Source: Ruminococcaceae bacterium UBA1785 (GTDB lineage: Bacteria; Bacillota; Clostridia; Oscillospirales; Acutalibacteraceae). Taken from it: a stretch of 8,150 nucleotides of DNA. Shown here in pieces: positions 1-6,048 of this stretch. Location: positions 1,384-9,533 of the forward strand of contig DCGF01000102.1 in the NCBI GenBank assembly GCA_002314555.1, in the 5' to 3' direction. Position numbers and translations under genes: made by a program. The notes under the pieces are model-generated. The model did not search any database, was not told the origin of the DNA, and saw only the letters and a list, made by a program, of their open reading frames with translations. Every line of letters starts with the position of its first letter. Positions within the stretch are counted from its first letter, which is position 1.

Positions 1-836
1 CCGTGGAAGTTTCTGTCGATGAACCAGTTTGGCTTAAATACGAGCTTAGAAGCGTCGTGGCCCATACCGATAGCATTGAGAAGAAGGTCTTCAAACTCAT
101 AGAGAGTGATTCTGTATGTATCACCAGAACCGATGTTGTAGAATCTTCTGTAGAAGTCCTCAGGGATATCATCTGAGCAGAAGTGATCCATAAGGATAGC
201 AGAATCATCAACTGTAGCCCACTCAAGAACGTCGTTCATTGGAACGTGGAACATGATAGGGTCCATGTTCTTAAGGATTGCTGGATAAAGGATACCAGAC
301 TGACGCATTGAAACCCAATGCTTAAGTCCTGATTCAGCAAATACGCGCTCTGCCTTAATCTTTGAAAGAGCGTAGTGGTCATAAATAGAAACCTTAAGAG
401 GGTCACCTGTACGGCCCCAGTGGATACCGTAAGGACGGTTACCTGTTTCAGCAACAGTACCGATGTATACGCAACGAACGTCGTCAGGATTTGGCTGAGC
501 CTTGATAGCCTTTACGATGTTTTCAGCTGCAAGTACGTTTGTCTTAAGAGTCTTCTTAGGATAATAGTCAGCTGCAGGAGATACGAGACCACCGATGTGG
601 AGTACATATGAAGCGCCTGTGATACCCTTAAGGATAGCGTCATAGTTACCGAAGTCACCCCAAACGATCTCTACACGAGGATCGCCAAGATAAGGAGCGA
701 ACATGTCTCTGTTCTTCTGTGAATCACGGATAAGTACGCTGATGTCAAGGTCAGGGCGGTTGTTATAAATCTGCTTAAATGATGCCCAACCCATGTTACC
801 AGATGCACCTGTGATAAATACCTTTTTGTTTGCCAT
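1..836 (-). CDS. NAD(P)-dependent epimerase/dehydratase (extended SDR), 3' end cut by the window
   Basis: Reads from ATG at 836 down to the window edge without a stop (278 codons seen). The start follows GGAGG (844-848) with a 7-nt spacer. Residues 9-16 form the Rossmann dinucleotide motif TGASGNMG. The catalytic pair YxxxK is Y155/K159, with the usual upstream Thr in the GTVAETG stretch (T127). RQSGILYP (178-185) and YNIGSGDTYRIT near residues 240-251 are typical of extended SDR sugar-nucleotide epimerases and dehydratases. The family acts on nucleotide sugars or related polyols and aldehydes in the cytosol; the substrate cannot be told from these residues. Lysine is almost always AAG and the codons look optimised, unlike the nearby genes, which suggests high expression. 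It has its own candidate promoter. Its neighbour on the same strand gives no clear functional link. The class is firm; the exact reaction is unknown. Confidence 0.88.
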   Translation of the reverse strand, partial: MANKKVFITGASGNMGWASFKQIYNNRPDLDISVLIRDSQKNRDMFAPYLGDPRVEIVWGDFGNYDAILKGITGASYVLHIGGLVSPAADYYPKKTLKTNVLAAENIVKAIKAQPNPDDVRCVYIGTVAETGNRPYGIHWGRTGDPLKVSIYDHYALSKIKAERVFAESGLKHWVSMRQSGILYPAILKNMDPIMFHVPMNDVLEWATVDDSAILMDHFCSDDIPEDFYRRFYNIGSGDTYRITLYEFEDLLLNAIGMGHDASKLVFKPNWFIDRNFH

Positions 837-887
837 GGTTTTGCCTCCAAAAAATTATTATTAATAATTAATTTTATCAACTTGAAC

Positions 888-916
888 ATTTTAACACTTA
901 ATTCATCAAAATACAA
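888..916 (-). promoter_or_regulatory. Candidate sigma-A promoter of the SDR gene
   Basis: On the minus strand, TTGTAT (911-916) and TAAAAT (888-893) are separated by exactly 17 bp. This places a start site near 881 and a leader of about 45 nt before the ATG at 836. The fit is good, but in a region this AT-rich some matches are expected by chance. The -35 box lies in the loop of an inverted repeat (898-925). Confidence 0.5.
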
Positions 917-925
917 ATGAATTAA
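898..925. repeat. Perfect 9-bp inverted repeat over the SDR-gene promoter, possible operator
   Basis: TTAATTCAT (898-906) and its exact complement ATGAATTAA (917-925) flank 10 nt (907-916) that contain the proposed -35 box. No U-tract follows on the minus strand, so it does not look like an intrinsic terminator for the upstream gene ending at 937. The geometry would suit a dimeric regulator binding site. Low sequence complexity means chance is a real alternative. Confidence 0.35.
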
Positions 926-936
926 ATGAACGAATA

Positions 937-1947
937 CTAAATAGTGAAATCTTCCACTGTATAATCCTTACCAAATTTAGGTGTTTTTGCTTTATTTGAT
1001 GGGATTAAGAGGATTAAAGCTAAGAATACGAGATTAGCTGAAACAACTATAGCTAGGTAGTTGTACTGATTAGCACAAGCGTACTGAACAACTTTTCCAA
1101 GGTAAGGGATAGAGAGTTTTACTTGTCCAAGGAATTGGTTCTCGTTAACTTTATATGTGCCGTTTTTATCTTCAACAGTAGCGATGTTTTCACCGTCAAT
1201 TACATCTACGCTCTTAAGAGTTGCAACAGAGCGAGTGTCTTTTGTTGTTACAACAGGGGAGCCGAGCTCAATTCCATTAAAGTCAGAGTACTTAATGAGA
1301 ATTACGTGATCTTTAGTGATAGCTGGACTGAGTGAATTATTATAAACTGATGCAAAACGGAAGTTAGCAACTGCATAATTCTCATAATTTGTAGAGAAGA
1401 GATATGCGAAGAGACTGATGGCGCCAATAATCATGGATAGAATAAGGAAAATCCAAAGGAAAACTCTTACAAAAGTTCTAAATGGCGACTTTTTATATGT
1501 AGTATGATTCTTTGGAATAGAATCTTCTGAAACTTCTGGAACTGGAACAAAAGTTGGGAATGTCTGTTCTCCAAAATCATCCTCATAAACTTCTTTTGGT
1601 TCCTCTTTGATTTCAGGTTCCTTTATCTCGAATGGGTTAGCCTCTTCTTCATAAGTGTCGCTCATAGGTGCCTTATAGGAGAAAGGCTTTTCTATTTCTT
1701 CGACTTCTTCCGCTGCTACATCAGAACCTAAATATTCTCTGATTCTGTCTGAAGAGGCGAGAGAAGCAATTTCATTTTTAAGGCTTGCAACTTCTGCTTC
1801 AAGTTCTTCGATTCTAGCTGAAGAATCTTCAGAAGCTTTAATTTTCTTTGCAAAAGAAACACAGTCTTTATAAAGCTTGTCATTCTTTTCTTTTAAGAGC
1901 TCGTTTTCTTTTTGTAATGCTTCGAGTTCTTTCAAATTTTCATCCAT
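937..1947 (-). CDS. Coiled-coil membrane protein with a SipW-like, probably inactive, signal peptidase domain
   Basis: 336 aa from ATG at 1947. Residues 1-65 are a heptad-rich, charged coiled coil. About 78-145 is an acidic, Pro/Glu-rich linker. A basic stretch (KNHTTYKKSPFR) precedes a membrane segment at about 159-184. About 190-290 is an outside domain, and a second membrane segment lies at 297-316 with a short tail. The outside domain follows the order of SipW-type signal peptidase I: NNSLSPAI (203-210) matches the SGSMEPT box with the nucleophile as S205, then DHVILIK (213-219), then SIPYLGKVV (279-287) before the last membrane helix. Where the family has THR(I/V)V with a catalytic His (Lys in other signal peptidases), this protein has TLKSV (243-247), so L244 replaces the base unless K245 serves. 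It is probably a scaffold or pseudo-enzyme with its coiled coil in the cytoplasm. Its partner is unknown. The fold assignment is by eye and moderate; the architecture is clear. Confidence 0.75.
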   Translation of the reverse strand: MDENLKELEALQKENELLKEKNDKLYKDCVSFAKKIKASEDSSARIEELEAEVASLKNEIASLASSDRIREYLGSDVAAEEVEEIEKPFSYKAPMSDTYEEEANPFEIKEPEIKEEPKEVYEDDFGEQTFPTFVPVPEVSEDSIPKNHTTYKKSPFRTFVRVFLWIFLILSMIIGAISLFAYLFSTNYENYAVANFRFASVYNNSLSPAITKDHVILIKYSDFNGIELGSPVVTTKDTRSVATLKSVDVIDGENIATVEDKNGTYKVNENQFLGQVKLSIPYLGKVVQYACANQYNYLAIVVSANLVFLALILLIPSNKAKTPKFGKDYTVEDFTI

Positions 1948-1955
1948 GAATTTGT

Positions 1956-1960
1956 CCTCC
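1956..1960 (-). promoter_or_regulatory. Ribosome binding site that fixes the start of the coiled-coil protein at 1947
   Basis: GGAGG on the minus strand lies 8 nt before ATG 1947. A longer reading from TTG at 1962 would start inside this site and would have no ribosome binding site of its own, so the shorter 336-aa product is preferred. Confidence 0.8.
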
Positions 1961-1998
1961 AAAAAATGGTGAATTAAGGTTATTAATTTAACAATTAT

Positions 1999-2027
1999 AT
2001 TTTATATATTATTTATTGAATTTGCAA
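1999..2027 (-). promoter_or_regulatory. Candidate sigma-A promoter of the coiled-coil membrane protein
   Basis: On the minus strand, TTGCAA (2022-2027) and TAAAAT (1999-2004) are separated by 17 bp, giving a start site near 1992 and a leader of about 45 nt. The -35 box directly adjoins the -35 box of the opposite promoter (2016-2021), so the two could compete or share a regulator. Confidence 0.55.
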
Positions 2028-2044
2028 GGTAAATAGTCTATTAT
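2016..2044 (+). promoter_or_regulatory. Candidate sigma-A promoter of the seven-gene plus-strand operon
   Basis: TTGAAT (2016-2021) and TATTAT (2039-2044) are separated by 17 bp. The start site would be near 2050, about 40 nt before the preferred start codon at 2090. No other gap in the downstream gene run is long enough to hold an obvious promoter, so this may drive all seven genes, although promoters inside coding sequence cannot be excluded. Confidence 0.55.
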
Positions 2045-2089
2045 TAACAATGAATTTATGAACTTGTAAGAAAATTGGAAGTGAAGGCC

Positions 2090-2629
2090 GTGAAAAATAC
2101 ATCGCTGACAGCGCTTGGTGGAATTATCACAGCGCTTTCTATAGTCTTCATGTTCATGTCTTCTCTGATTCCATTCATGACTTATATTGTTCCTGCTTTT
2201 GCTGGGCTCTTATTGATTGTCACAGTAGAAGAAGTGGAACTTAAATGGTCGGCGTATATTTATATTGCTGTATCAGTTTTATCTATACTCGTTATTGCTG
2301 ATAAAGAATCAGCTGTTATGTACGCGTTTTTCTTTGGATATTATCCTTTTGTCAGATCGTTCCTTGATAAGAGGATTAAGAATAGAGTTGTTAACAAACT
2401 CATTAAGTTTTTGATTTTTAATGTAGGCGTAGTACTTGGATACCTACTTATCATCTATGTCTTTGCCATCCCACTTGAGGAGATGGAGGAGTTTGGTAAA
2501 TATACAAATCTAGTTTTGCTTGGCCTTGGAAATATCACTTTTGTTTTCTATGACATCGTTGTTTCTAATCTTTCATACATCTATGATAAGAAATGTCATA
2601 AGCAAATCGTTAAGATTTTTAAATTTTAG
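2090..2629 (+). CDS. Uncharacterised multi-pass membrane protein, first gene of the operon
   Basis: 179 aa when read from GTG 2090, giving an N-terminus of the form MKNTSLTALGGIITALS, which is the usual kind of start for small membrane proteins resembling ECF transporter S components. TTG 2075 (184 aa) and GTG 2081 are in-frame alternatives; an in-frame TGA at 2051-2053 limits the frame. The site for 2090 is an imperfect GGAAG (2077-2081). Hydrophobic segments lie at about 7-27, 29-46, 54-71, 75-88, 105-128 and 138-160, so about six passes. A glutamate pair (E47, E48) follows the second segment, and FFGYYP (81-86) marks a conserved-looking turn before a basic stretch (DKRIKNR, 93-99). I recognise the general type but no family with a known function; a transport role is only a guess. 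The stop codon overlaps the AGGAGG site of the next gene, so the two are probably translated together. Confidence 0.8.
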   Translation: MKNTSLTALGGIITALSIVFMFMSSLIPFMTYIVPAFAGLLLIVTVEEVELKWSAYIYIAVSVLSILVIADKESAVMYAFFFGYYPFVRSFLDKRIKNRVVNKLIKFLIFNVGVVLGYLLIIYVFAIPLEEMEEFGKYTNLVLLGLGNITFVFYDIVVSNLSYIYDKKCHKQIVKIFKF

Positions 2630-2640
2630 GAGGCATTTTC

Positions 2641-3270
2641 ATGTATCAGAGTTTTTCAGATTTAGTGAATGATGCAAAATCCAGCGGAAAAGATTGGATT
2701 AAATCTCAAATTAAAGTTTCGGGTTTAACATTTTTACTTGTTTTAGTTGGTCTTATAGTTGCTGATGTAATCTGTGAGAATAAACTTGGAGATGGCATTA
2801 TCTTTGATGTACTTATTCCATTTGTAGCTTTGTTCATAGCTATTGTGGATGCGGTACCTGTACTTGGAATCAGTGCTGTTTTACTTCCTTGGGCTGCTAT
2901 TGATACTATTTTTGGTGATCCAAGACAGAAAGGCCTTGCTATTTTCCTAGTATTCATTTTTGTAATGCTTGTAAAGACTGTTGCTGAGCCTTTCATCCGC
3001 GGTAAGTCTTTAGGTGTTAGCCCGCTCGAGGAGGCTATTGCAGCTGTTGTTGGTTGGGTTATATTCCCTGGCACTATCGGAAGCGGCATTGGTCTTATAG
3101 TTGCTCCACTAATCTACACGGTTGCAAAGAAGATTTATGTTAAGACAAATCCTAACACTTTCTTTGCCAACTTTGGATATAACTATCTCGGAAAAAAAGA
3201 TGGCGTTAAAAGGGAAGAAAAACAACCAGATGCTATCGATATTACAGATGATGTAGAGGATGTAAAATAA
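2641..3270 (+). CDS. Half-length AI-2E/YtvI-family membrane protein
   Basis: 209 aa, preceded by AGGAGG (2628-2633) with a 7-nt spacer. After a polar N-terminus (1-24), hydrophobic segments lie at about 27-43, 54-72, 75-90, 99-115, 131-146 and 148-163, then a charged, acidic tail (184-209). The core matches the C-terminal half of the AI-2E transporter / YtvI superfamily: D70-x2-P73-VLG, then PW (83-84), then EP (116-117), then GKSLGVSPL (121-129), then a Gly-rich last helix with a Pro before it. Full-length members have about 350 aa and several extra N-terminal helices, which are absent here. The family exports or exchanges small solutes, and YtvI is a sporulation membrane protein; neither role can be assigned to this gene. 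No frameshift is visible upstream, since the preceding gene is a different protein, so the short form looks genuine. Confidence 0.8.
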   Translation: MYQSFSDLVNDAKSSGKDWIKSQIKVSGLTFLLVLVGLIVADVICENKLGDGIIFDVLIPFVALFIAIVDAVPVLGISAVLLPWAAIDTIFGDPRQKGLAIFLVFIFVMLVKTVAEPFIRGKSLGVSPLEEAIAAVVGWVIFPGTIGSGIGLIVAPLIYTVAKKIYVKTNPNTFFANFGYNYLGKKDGVKREEKQPDAIDITDDVEDVK

Positions 3271-4142
3271 TGAGTAAGCTTCTTTCTCAAATTGAGAATA
3301 TTTATCCAACTCTGTCAAAGAGTCATAAAAAAATAGCCGACTTCATCTTAAACAATTATGAGAAGGCAGCATATTATACTGCAGCTAGACTTGGCTTAGA
3401 GACTGACATTTCTGAGTCAACAGTTGTAAGATTTGCTACACAGCTTGGCTTTGATGGCTATCCTGAGTTCCAGGACGCTCTTCAAGAAGACATAAAAGGA
3501 AAGCTTACTACTCTTCAGCGCATGGAGGTAGCAAGCCTAAAACTTGTTGATGAGGATGTTCTCGACAAAGTAATGAGAAACGACAGAGCCAGCATAAAAG
3601 AAACTCTCGAGAACATCTCAAGAGAAGATTTTATGGGCGCTGCGGCAGCACTTAATACTGCTGATAAGATTTATATTCTCGGTGTCAGAAGCTCTGCACC
3701 TCTTGCTAATTTCATTTACTTCTACTTGAAGATGATTTATGACAATGTTGTTCTAATCACTTCTGCTAGCTCTTCAGAGGAATTTGAGCAGATCTTTAAG
3801 ATTAAAAAGAATGACATCTGCCTTGCTATAAGTTTCCCACGTTATTCAAAGCAGGTTGTAAAGACCCTTGAATACGCAAAGGAAAAAGGAGCGAAGATTA
3901 TTGCTATCACTGACAGCACATCTTCTCCTATAGCTCCACTTGCAAACTACACTTTGACAGCAAAGAGTAACATGGCGTCGTTTATGGATTCGCTTGTTGC
4001 TCCACTCAGTCTCATTAATGCTCTAATTGTTGAAGCTACTATGGAGAAGCGTGATGAGGTACTTGATACTTTCTTTGAACTTGAAAGCGTTTGGGATAAG
4101 TATGATGTTTATGAAAAATCAGAGGACATAATTAATGAGTAA
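3270..4142 (+). CDS. MurR/RpiR-family transcriptional regulator (HTH plus SIS domain)
   Basis: 290 aa, the normal length for the family. The N-terminal HTH_6-type domain covers about 1-77: LSKSHKKIADFILNNYEKAA, then the recognition helix region ISESTVVRFATQLGFDGYPEF (47-67). The SIS phosphosugar-binding domain covers about 125-260, with YILGVRSSAPLA (135-146) as the sugar-phosphate loop and ICLAISFPRYSKQVVKTLEYAKEKGAKIIAITD (183-215) as the second half-motif. Members sense phosphosugars and control sugar or amino-sugar genes. No sugar gene follows here, so its target is probably elsewhere, or it controls this operon. The ATG overlaps the previous stop by 1 nt (TAATG), and GAGGA (3256-3260) supplies the binding site. 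The family is very sure; the ligand is unknown. Confidence 0.93.
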   Translation: MSKLLSQIENIYPTLSKSHKKIADFILNNYEKAAYYTAARLGLETDISESTVVRFATQLGFDGYPEFQDALQEDIKGKLTTLQRMEVASLKLVDEDVLDKVMRNDRASIKETLENISREDFMGAAAALNTADKIYILGVRSSAPLANFIYFYLKMIYDNVVLITSASSSEEFEQIFKIKKNDICLAISFPRYSKQVVKTLEYAKEKGAKIIAITDSTSSPIAPLANYTLTAKSNMASFMDSLVAPLSLINALIVEATMEKRDEVLDTFFELESVWDKYDVYEKSEDIINE

Positions 4143-5367
4143 AATCATTGTTATTGGTGGCGGGCCTGCCGGCTGTTTGGCGGCCGCGACAGCAGCGCGA
4201 AACGGTCACGAAGTGACGTTGCTTGAGCGAAATGCTAAAATAGGCCGCAAACTGATGATTACAGGTAAGGGCCGCTGTAATGTGACAAATGCCTGCCCTG
4301 ATGAAAAAGAAGTAATAGAACATGTTCCTGTGAATGGTCGCTTTCTTTTTAGCGCTTTTTCACAGTTTATGACATACGACACTATGTCTTTATTTGAGGA
4401 ACTAGGAGTTCCTTTAAAGGTTGAGAGAGGAGATAGGGTATTTCCTGTTTCAGATAAATCCTGTGACATAGTTGATGCACTTTTAAAATACGTTAAGGAT
4501 TCTGGTGCAAAGATTATTTTCGGCGCCAGAGTAAATAAACTTGAAGCTTTATCAGATGGTGGCTTTAAAATCGCCTGTGAGGGCGGTAAATCTTATTCGG
4601 CTGATAAAGTAATACTTGCGACAGGTGGCGCCTCATATCCTGCGACGGGCTCGACAGGTGACGGCTACGACATCTCGTCTTCGCTCGGTCACACTGTTGT
4701 GACGCCGACCCCGTCTCTAGTTCCAATTGAATCAAATGATCCTTGTTGTAAAGAGATGCAGGGTCTATCATTAAAGAACGTAGAAATTAAGATTATTGAT
4801 ACAAAGAGTGGAAAACCTATCTATAAAGATTTTGGAGAGATGCTCTTTACGCATTTTGGTGTATCCGGACCTATGATTTTGAGCGCAAGCTCACATATTA
4901 GAACTTTGATAGAGTCACAGTATACGCTTCTAATTGATTTGAAACCGGCTCTCTCAGAGGAGAAGCTTGATTACAGAATTAGACGTGACTTCCTTGAGAA
5001 TCCTAATAAAGATTTCCAAAACTCACTAGGCGGACTCTTACCTTCGAAGATGATACCTGTTGTTGTAGAAAAAACAGGTATAGAGCCTACTAAGAAGGTG
5101 AATCAGTTAACTAAACTTGAGAGACAAGCTTTAGTTTATACATTGAAGAACTTCAGTATTACGCTTTCAAAGTTTAGACCTATTTCAGAAGCTATTATCA
5201 CATCGGGTGGTATTGACACAAAAGAGATTAACCCAAAGAACATGGAATCAAAAATCATTCCTGGTCTTTTCTTTGCTGGTGAGCTCATAGATGTTGATGC
5301 TTATACCGGTGGCTTCAATTTACAAATAGCATTTTCTACAGGATCCCTTGCTGGTATGTCTGTTTGA
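4135..5367 (+). CDS. HI0933/BaiN-like NAD(P)/FAD-dependent oxidoreductase
   Basis: 410 aa, the full family length. FAD-binding signature GGGPAGCLAA (8-17) opens the Rossmann fold. GRKLMITGKGRCNVTN (37-52) is the hallmark of the HI0933-like (YhiN) family. TGGASYPATGSTGDGY (163-178), GEMLFTHFGVSGP (234-246) and the C-terminal AGELIDVDAYTGGFNLQIAFSTG (381-403) complete the FAD site. The family is mostly uncharacterised; BaiN of Clostridium scindens has been linked to bile-acid reduction, but nothing here shows that substrate. It is a cytosolic flavoprotein. It overlaps the regulator gene by 8 nt, with GAGGA (4122-4126) 8 nt before ATG 4135. Two stretches (4155-4200 and about 4625-4715) are GC-rich with TCG, ACG, CCG and GCG codons that the neighbours avoid. 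Family sure; reaction unknown. Confidence 0.92.
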   Translation: MSKIIVIGGGPAGCLAAATAARNGHEVTLLERNAKIGRKLMITGKGRCNVTNACPDEKEVIEHVPVNGRFLFSAFSQFMTYDTMSLFEELGVPLKVERGDRVFPVSDKSCDIVDALLKYVKDSGAKIIFGARVNKLEALSDGGFKIACEGGKSYSADKVILATGGASYPATGSTGDGYDISSSLGHTVVTPTPSLVPIESNDPCCKEMQGLSLKNVEIKIIDTKSGKPIYKDFGEMLFTHFGVSGPMILSASSHIRTLIESQYTLLIDLKPALSEEKLDYRIRRDFLENPNKDFQNSLGGLLPSKMIPVVVEKTGIEPTKKVNQLTKLERQALVYTLKNFSITLSKFRPISEAIITSGGIDTKEINPKNMESKIIPGLFFAGELIDVDAYTGGFNLQIAFSTGSLAGMSV

Positions 5368-5385
5368 TAATACGAGGAGATTATT

Positions 5386-6048
5386 ATGTTTAATATTGCA
5401 CTTGACGGCCCAGGCGGAGCAGGAAAAAGTACTGTAGCTAAAGCTATCGCTAAAGAACTTGGATTTATTTATGTAGATACAGGCGCTCTCTATAGAGCAA
5501 TAGGTCTATATTCACTTAGAAAGGCGGTCGACACTAGGGATATTAGTGGCGTTATTGGCCTTTTAGATGAAATCGATGTAAACTTCACATATGTAGATGG
5601 TGAACAGAGAGTAATGCTTAATGGAGAGGACGTATCTACTGATATTAGACTTCCAGAAGTATCTATGGCTGCATCAAACGTATCAGCTATTCCTGAAGTT
5701 CGCGCATTTCTTTTAGACCTTCAAAGAAAGATTGCTTCAGAGAAGGATTGCCTTATGGATGGCCGCGACATCGGCACTGTAATTCTTCCAAACGCACAGC
5801 TTAAAATCTTCCTTACAGCATCAGCTGAGGTTAGAGCAAAACGTCGCTATGATGAACTTTTAGCTAAGGGACAAAAAGTTGATTATGACGAAATACTTAA
5901 GGATTTAAACGAGAGAGATTATCAGGATTCACACAGAGAGATAGCACCTTTAAAACAGGCGGATGATGCTGTTTATCTTGATACATCAGATTTAACATTT
6001 GAGGAAGTAATGAAAAGAATCATTGACCTCTATGAGGAGAGAAAATAA
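5386..6048 (+). CDS. cmk: Cytidylate kinase
   Basis: 220 aa, a normal length. It phosphorylates CMP and dCMP with ATP to the diphosphates in the cytosol (pyrimidine salvage and recycling of CMP released in phospholipid synthesis). The P-loop GPGGAGKST is at 8-16. VDTGALYRA (30-38) belongs to the CMP-binding site. The NMP-binding region includes VSAIPEVRAFLLDLQR (99-114). GRDIGTVILPNA (126-137) is the conserved Cmk block, followed by KIFLTAS. The lid and arginine region is ERDYQDSHREIAPLKQADDA (176-195) with R177, D178, D181, S182 and R184. GAGGAG (5374-5379) lies just ahead of the ATG, 18 nt after the flavoprotein stop. The stop overlaps the acyltransferase start (TAATG). All key residues are present, so it should be active. 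Confidence 0.97.
   Translation: MFNIALDGPGGAGKSTVAKAIAKELGFIYVDTGALYRAIGLYSLRKAVDTRDISGVIGLLDEIDVNFTYVDGEQRVMLNGEDVSTDIRLPEVSMAASNVSAIPEVRAFLLDLQRKIASEKDCLMDGRDIGTVILPNAQLKIFLTASAEVRAKRRYDELLAKGQKVDYDEILKDLNERDYQDSHREIAPLKQADDAVYLDTSDLTFEEVMKRIIDLYEERK

Noticed and set aside
853..881. Second promoter-like pair for the SDR gene (TTGATA with TAATTT, 17-bp spacer)
   Set aside because: The transcript would begin at or inside the ribosome binding site, so the pair at 888-916 is preferred.
671..916. 81-aa minus-strand frame and other short frames overlapping the SDR gene (for example 236-454 and 375-611)
   Set aside because: They lie in other frames of a well-supported gene and show no recognisable domain.
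898..925. Inverted repeat as an intrinsic terminator for the gene ending at 937
   Set aside because: The stem is entirely AT-rich apart from one G-C pair and no T-run follows on the minus strand.
1948..1962. Longer start for the coiled-coil protein at TTG 1962 (341 aa)
   Set aside because: That TTG overlaps the GGAGG site itself and has no ribosome binding site upstream; ATG 1947 has an ideal 8-nt spacer.
2075..2089. TTG 2075 as start of the first operon gene
   Set aside because: Possible, but its upstream sequence has only a weak GTAAG. The GTG at 2090 gives the N-terminus expected for this kind of membrane protein. Kept as an alternative, not excluded.
2706..3089. 127-aa minus-strand reading frame inside the AI-2E-like gene
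   Set aside because: It is antisense to a gene with clear family motifs, has low-complexity Thr/Ser/Ile composition and no ribosome binding site pattern.
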